From: Drosophila pseudoobscura
Lineage: Eukaryota > Arthropoda > Insecta > Diptera > Drosophilidae
NCBI RefSeq assembly: GCF_009870125.1
Contig: NC_046681.1
Coordinates: 25,504,001-25,568,000, forward strand
Reading direction: 5' to 3'
Length of the DNA: 64,000 nt
The notes below the pieces were generated by a model that saw only the letters and a program-made list of their open reading frames with translations, was not told where the DNA came from and searched no databases. Position numbers and translations under genes: made by a program. Below are positions 59,210-64,000 of the stretch, piece by piece (positions within the stretch are counted from its first letter, which is position 1; each line of letters begins with the position of its first letter).

Positions 59210-61371
59210 GGGCCACTGCTAATGCTCTTAGCCTTCATTCGATTCCCAGTGTAGATGTCTTTGGGATTTTTTTGTTAAACTTTGATCTGAATAAAATCAA
59301 GGCATTAGAAATTTCTATTAAAACACATTTCCGTCTCATACAAAAATCCCTACAACGACATTCTTTCACCTTGGATTCCTTTCCTTTCAAGGACCAGCGG
59401 AGGGAAATTCTAGCCCCTTGGAAAAAGGAAGCCCTCTTTTGCACTCGTTCGCAGCGGCTGTAAGAGAGAGAGAGAGGGAGAGAGAGAGAGAGAGAGAGGA
59501 TTTTTTGCATAGCAGCAAGCGGCTCTGGAATGCACGGCACGGCGTTGCCTGCGAATAGCGGGAAATGACAATGGGGTCCATGTAAATAGGGAAGGAATTC
59601 AGCGGCGCTTGGCTTTTTAAACGGAAAGTTTTTCTGTTTTTTTTTTGTTGTTCGATCCATGAATATTTTCCAAGATTAAATGCAGTGCAAAATATTTTGC
59701 ATTCAGCTCACTAATTAATTTATTTTATATATTTTTTTTCACTTTATTATTTGTTGGCGCCTTTTGTTTTTTGTTGGAATCAACCACTGATACAGCTGGT
59801 TGAAGGGGACCAAATACTTGATAAAATAGATCTGACCCGATGTCAACCAGCTACATACAGCCGTTGTACATAAGCACACACGCGGCACATACAAATACAC
59901 ATACAAATACACAGAATTGAATTAAATTGAATATTGTTTGCATTTCATTAAGCACGTTTTGTTGCCGGCTGCCCTGCCCTGCCGGACAGCATTGCATCGC
60001 ATCAATATACCGACGGCAAACGCATAAATCAATTCCATTCCCACTAATTACAGGCCATTGTTGTGGGCGGGTATTATTTTATTTTTGTTAAACAATATTA
60101 ATTGAATAAAATATGCATGCAGTAAATCAATTTAACAATCACGACACAGAGAAATGACACGGGCTACCCTGTCTATAAATATATAGATTTTTAAATCACT
60201 CTTTGGGCACTCTAAATGTGGATCCTGGTGGATTGTTTGATTGATTTATTCGGGGTTTATTAATACATAACACTGCACGGCAGAGGTTAGACAAAGAACA
60301 AAGAATAATCGTTAAATAAGCAAGATTTTTGCATATTAATTCAAGAATTATTTCATAAAAAGTTTTAATACAAATTTCAAAGCAAGGATGAGTGCGTCTA
60401 ACCTATTGACAAGCAGTCTGTATATATATATTTGCTACAAAACCCATCAAACCCCCTGTTTCCCAGGTATTTCCTAGTCTACAACCGTCTGGAAATTTAC
60501 ACCAAATTTCGTCTGATTTTTACAGATTTTCTGCATTTTAATTTGCCAACTTTAAAGGTTTTTTACTGACCACACCCTAGCCAGCCACTCCACTATCTCT
60601 GGCTTCCATTCCATTCATTCACGCCTTCTCCCACACAATCTATCTTCCTCTCTCTCTCTCTCGCTCTCTCTCGATGGCTTTCATTCTGGTGCTGCTGCTT
60701 GCGCCACATTAGCTTCATTTGTTCTATTGTTTTGATTATGATTTACAATGCCCAATGCGTGGCTTTTGTTGCTTTTGTTGTCCGCCTGCTTGCTTGCTTG
60801 CGGTACTTTTTCACGCGCGCTCGTGTGTGTGTGTGTGTGTGCATTTGTGTTGAACAAAGCATAATACATACAGCATTTGCATACAGCGAAAAGAGACAAA
60901 GAGCGAGTGGGGGAGTGAGCGGGATGGCTGTATGCCACACAATAAATTTCATTTAAGCTGTGTGCCAAAATGGTCTTTTGCGAGAGTAGAGGGTATGCAA
61001 GGGGTATAATGATTTTGATTGGATATTTGTAACCCAAAAAAGGAATAATTTTCTTTTATTTTTAAGTTTTTATAAGATCAAAGTCCAGGCCTATCTTTCG
61101 TATATCCTATATTTCCTTTAAGGGGTATCTACATATTCGGCCTGCCTAATCCTTAATTACTTTGCTGTTGTTTTCTCTTAATTCCCACACACTCACTAAA
61201 GCTGTTATTAACGCTTATTAGTCCTTTGGTGGAGTGCGTAATACCGTAATACCGCCGGGTAATGAAACGTATTTCCCCCGACACAAATCCCTGCCCAATC
61301 GAATCTTGAATTTGTTGGCTTTAATTTTCTATAGAATAGCATTAATGACTGGGAAATTTTGCAATCGACTT
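59210..61371. other. intergenic region
   Basis: No gene seen. GA run at 59465-59499, CT run at 60646-60672, TG/CA run at 60825-60841. AT-rich between 59650 and 60560. Confidence 0.5.
59465..59499 (+). repeat. GA dinucleotide run
   Basis: GA repeat of about 35 bases with one GG interruption; possible GAGA-factor site or neutral microsatellite. Confidence 0.8.
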
Positions 61372-62088
61372 CTAGTAGAATTTGCTCTTCTCGAGAATCG
61401 TCTCAATGGCATGGTCGCGCTTGGTCGGCTCCTCCCTGCCCGGACGTGGATCCGCCTTTGTGGCATTCAGTTGCTTGGTGACGACGATATTGCCCGGGGG
61501 GGTGGCAACGGGGGCCACGGCCTTGCTGGTGCTGGGCTCCTCCGCCAATTGGTCGGGGAAGAAGTGCGCCTCCAGCTGGCGCACACCCTCGGGGGTGCTC
61601 AGATCGTAGGCAAACTTCAGGTACTTGTCGAAGAAGCTCTTGGTCTTGTTGTTGCGTTCGCGATGGGGAGACTTGGACCTGGGCTGGGCCAGGACCGGGG
61701 GCTCCTTGGATTCCTTGGACCTTTTGGGCGAAACAATTTGGGGCTTGGGCACGGGTGTCGCGCTCCTTGGGGCCCCGAGTGGGGTGGGCAGACCAGAGCT
61801 CTGGTATGTGGCTACGTCTAGGTCTTGATAGCACCAGTGCCCGGAACGCTTCAATCGCGTCAATCTGATCGACTGCATGGGATCCTGGAAGTCCTGGGGC
61901 CTGCTCTTGCCCTGGACCCTCTCCGGGGTCGGCTTGCGAAGGACCAGCGGCCGCTGTAGGGACTGGCTCTGGGCCACCTTGTCCTTGGCTGCAGTCGATT
62001 CGGCCACCGTCTTGGAGAAGTCGCTGATCTTCGGGGTCTTGGGTTTTCCCGGCACCGACGACTTGCGTGTCGCTACGTTCTGCGCCAT
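61372..62088 (-). CDS. unrecognised basic, Pro/Ser-rich protein (238 residues)
   Basis: One unbroken exon with strong G/C-ending codon bias. ATG at 62088 opens MAQNVATRKSSVPGKPKTPK. Residues 1-150 are Lys/Pro/Ser-rich and probably disordered, with RLKRSGHWCYQDLDVATYQ near residues 78-96. A single ordered-looking segment, TKSFFDKYLKFAYDLSTPEG through VRQLEAHFFPDQ, lies around 148-180. The C-terminus ends AIETILEKSKFY. There is no signal peptide or membrane segment. I recognise no domain. The bias and length argue for a real gene; the function is unknown. Confidence 0.75.
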   Translation of the reverse strand: MAQNVATRKSSVPGKPKTPKISDFSKTVAESTAAKDKVAQSQSLQRPLVLRKPTPERVQGKSRPQDFQDPMQSIRLTRLKRSGHWCYQDLDVATYQSSGLPTPLGAPRSATPVPKPQIVSPKRSKESKEPPVLAQPRSKSPHRERNNKTKSFFDKYLKFAYDLSTPEGVRQLEAHFFPDQLAEEPSTSKAVAPVATPPGNIVVTKQLNATKADPRPGREEPTKRDHAIETILEKSKFY

Positions 62089-63003
62089 CTTTCTGGAGGG
62101 AACAATACTTTTTGAAGAGAAAACTATTTCGAAATATTATGGAATTTTTGAACAAATTATTCTATGGAAATCAGAAAATCAACTGAGAATTTCACAACCG
62201 AATGGCAAAAACATCTGATGAGAAATGCAAAGGAATTTCTTTTGGAAATAATTCAATTAAAATTTACAGAAAAATAAATAAAGAAAAATATGCTTTCTCG
62301 AGTTTTGCATTCCAGGATTTACAAAAAATATAATACACAAAAGAATTTGTACCCAAACGAAAGGTTTATAATCCTCTTAGATATAAAGTCCTTTAGCTTT
62401 TCCCGTTATTTTCCGCCACCAAACGACAAAAAGTCAAAGCTTAAAAATTGAGTAATTTAACAAAAGCGAAACGAGAAAGAGAGATCCAGAGAGCGCGATA
62501 GAGAGATAGTTATTTTGCTGGATTACTTTTTTTTTTCGGACAGCTGGTAAAAAATAAAAATACAAATACAAAAAAAAGGAAAAATAACAATTAATTCCGG
62601 ATAAACACATTTTATAATTAAAAAATTCCTTTCGTTTCTTGACGAGTTCACAAAAACAAAGACAGCGGAGGAATGAAGCAAAAAGAAATAGCAAAAGAAA
62701 TTAAGTGAAAACAGAGAGAGAGAAAGGACAGACAGACTGAAAGGAGCAGGACACGAGGCAACTGAGTGACGACAGGCAGGACGCAGCTTAGAAGACTGAC
62801 AGCCAAGACTGGCAGATGGTGGAGGGGCTGAGGGGGCTGCTGCAGGAACTAAATGCAACACATGGCGAATGCGCAATGTTGCCTGGAATTTGACGAGAAA
62901 ACAAAAATTTAATCATCCTTTCAGGGCACTGGTGGCACACAGAGAGGGGCGGTGCGGGGTGCCTCTAAGCTGATTAGGGTTAACGAAGGGAACGAGAAAG
63001 GAC

Positions 63004-63036
63004 CACGGAGCACGGAGCACGGAGCACGGAGGACGG
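63004..63036 (+). repeat. CACGGAG heptamer array
   Basis: Four tandem copies of CACGGAG, the last merging into GACGGA. Confidence 0.85.
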
Positions 63037-63194
63037 ACCTTCGCTAATTTCTTCTTTTTCTAGATTTTTTTTATCTTCCATTAGATATATATATATTTTT
63101 TTTCATTTTTTGTAAAGGGTATTTGCGCTGCTTTGAGTGGGGCGTATAGGAAGCCTTAAACCATAGCATATTCTGGATCAAAGGAATGTTTTTT

Positions 63195-63320
63195 ATACCC
63201 GATACTCAAAATGAGTATTGGGGTATATTCGGTTTGTGGTGAAAATGGATGTGTGTAACGTCCAGAAGGAATCGTTTCCGACCCCATAAAGTATATATAT
63301 TCTTTATCAGCATCAATTAT
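63195..63320 (+). mobile_element. DINE-1 (INE-1) 5' fragment
   Basis: Starts ATACCCGATACTCAAAATGA, then GAGTATTGGGGTATATTC, the conserved AACGTCCAGAAGGAATCG and TTTCCGACCCCATAAAGT, then TATATATTCTTTATCAGC. This is the standard 5' core of DINE-1. The 3' part is lost into an AT-rich minisatellite. Confidence 0.85.
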
Positions 63321-63329
63321 AAAATAAAT

Positions 63330-63640
63330 GTTTGATCCAAAAATAATAATTATTCAATAAAAATCAAGATTTACACAATAAAAATCAAAAATAATAATTA
63401 TAATAATAATTATTCAATAAAAATCAAGAATAATAATTATTATAATTATTCAATAAAAGGCGAGAATAATAATTAGTCGATAAAAATCAAGAATAATATT
63501 TATTCAATAAAAATCAAAAATAAAATTATTCCATAAAAATCAAAAATAATAATTATAATAATAATTATTCAATAATAATCAAGAATAATAATTATAATAA
63601 TATGTATTCCATAAAAATCAAAAATAATAATTATATGTCT
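63330..63640 (+). repeat. AT-rich minisatellite abutting the DINE-1 fragment
   Basis: About ten imperfect copies of a unit built from AATAATAATTATTC and AATAAAAATCAA, 25-35 bases each. DINE-1 elements often carry internal tandem repeats, so this may be an expanded DINE-1 block. Confidence 0.75.
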
Positions 63641-64000
63641 CCCGCACGCACTCTGTGTCGTGTCGTGCAATGTTAGCGCCGTCTGGTTATATTATATTAT
63701 TTATTATTTATTATTTGTATATTATGTTATAAAATTATATTGGACCCAAATAGAAAAAGGATGCTAATTTTTTTTTAGATTAAATTGAATTTTACTTTTT
63801 TCCCCATCGTTTATTGCCCCGCAGATTAGCCCACAGAATTTTTGCCTTTAACATTCTGAATGTCCCTTAAACGAAAGTGTATCTAAACGTCCGCTATCCC
63901 ATACATAATTTATTTCTTTTTTGGTTCTTCTCCTTTTTTCCCCCCTTTTTTTTTGCATTTCCGTGGAGCCAGTAATTTATTGTTTGTTGCGTAATTAACC

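Larger units (their letters stand above)
62089..64000. other. upstream region of the 238-residue gene and intergenic repeats
   Basis: AT-rich. Includes a CACGGAG array (63004-63036), a DINE-1 fragment (63195-63320) and an AT-rich minisatellite (63330-63640). No other coding sequence. Confidence 0.5.

Noticed and set aside
61403-62155. 250-codon minus-strand frame overlapping the 238-residue gene
   Set aside because: Second frame of the same G/C-rich exon; the 62088-61372 frame has the better codon bias and an ATG start.
1-64000. tRNA, rRNA or intact transposase/reverse transcriptase genes
   Set aside because: None was recognised by eye on either strand; a tRNA or repeat search tool would be needed to exclude small ones.

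Overview
The window is Drosophila nuclear DNA. Short introns of about 57-90 bp with GT..AG ends, G/C-ending codons in the genes, AT-rich intergenic DNA, DRE and 'Motif 1' core-promoter elements, DINE-1/INE-1 Helitron fragments and single-copy fly orthologues all agree. The gene set brun, phr6-4 and CG2614 is, from memory, the set found near 38B on Muller element B of D. melanogaster. The DINE-1 variant (ends reading ACCCGATACTCA / TGAGTATCGGGT) suggests the obscura group; that species-level call is inference. Gene models were built by hand from reading frames and splice sites, without a transcript or a database.  Layout. 1-5191 is non-coding. 5192-10881 (+) is a five-exon SUN-domain protein of the SUCO/Slp1 type. 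11485-13918 (-) is the METTL13-type eEF1A methyltransferase CG2614, divergent from 14609-19025 (+), brunelleschi (TRAPPC9). 19737-20219 (-) is a small TMEM230-like membrane protein. About 20590-22200 (-) is a non-coding snoRNA host gene made of tandem exon/intron units, each intron holding one C/D-box snoRNA of the same family. 23172-23972 (-) is a SPAG7-like R3H protein. 24536-26194 (+) is (6-4) photolyase. 26790-28628 (+) is an unrecognised 612-residue protein built from five near-identical units that look like repeated mitochondrial presequences.  From 28.6 kb to 64 kb the window is mostly non-coding and rich in simple sequence. Embedded in it are a probable decayed gene (31.2-32.0 kb), a small secreted eight-cysteine protein (42403-42651, +), possible remnants near 50.3-50.7 kb, an inverted plus tandem repeat cluster (50.8-53.1 kb), a DINE-1 copy (53.4-53.6 kb), a decayed acyl-CoA synthetase (ACSF3-type) pseudogene (58084-59209, +), an unrecognised 238-residue basic protein (61372-62088, -), another DINE-1 fragment (63.2 kb) and an AT-rich minisatellite (63.3-63.6 kb).  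How the genes relate: this is a housekeeping cluster (ER membrane quality control, translation-factor methylation, Golgi trafficking, rRNA methylation guides, UV repair) with short shared intergenic promoters, followed by a gene-poor tract. The most unusual items are the tandem snoRNA host gene, the repeat-presequence protein and the 50.8-53.1 kb repeat family.
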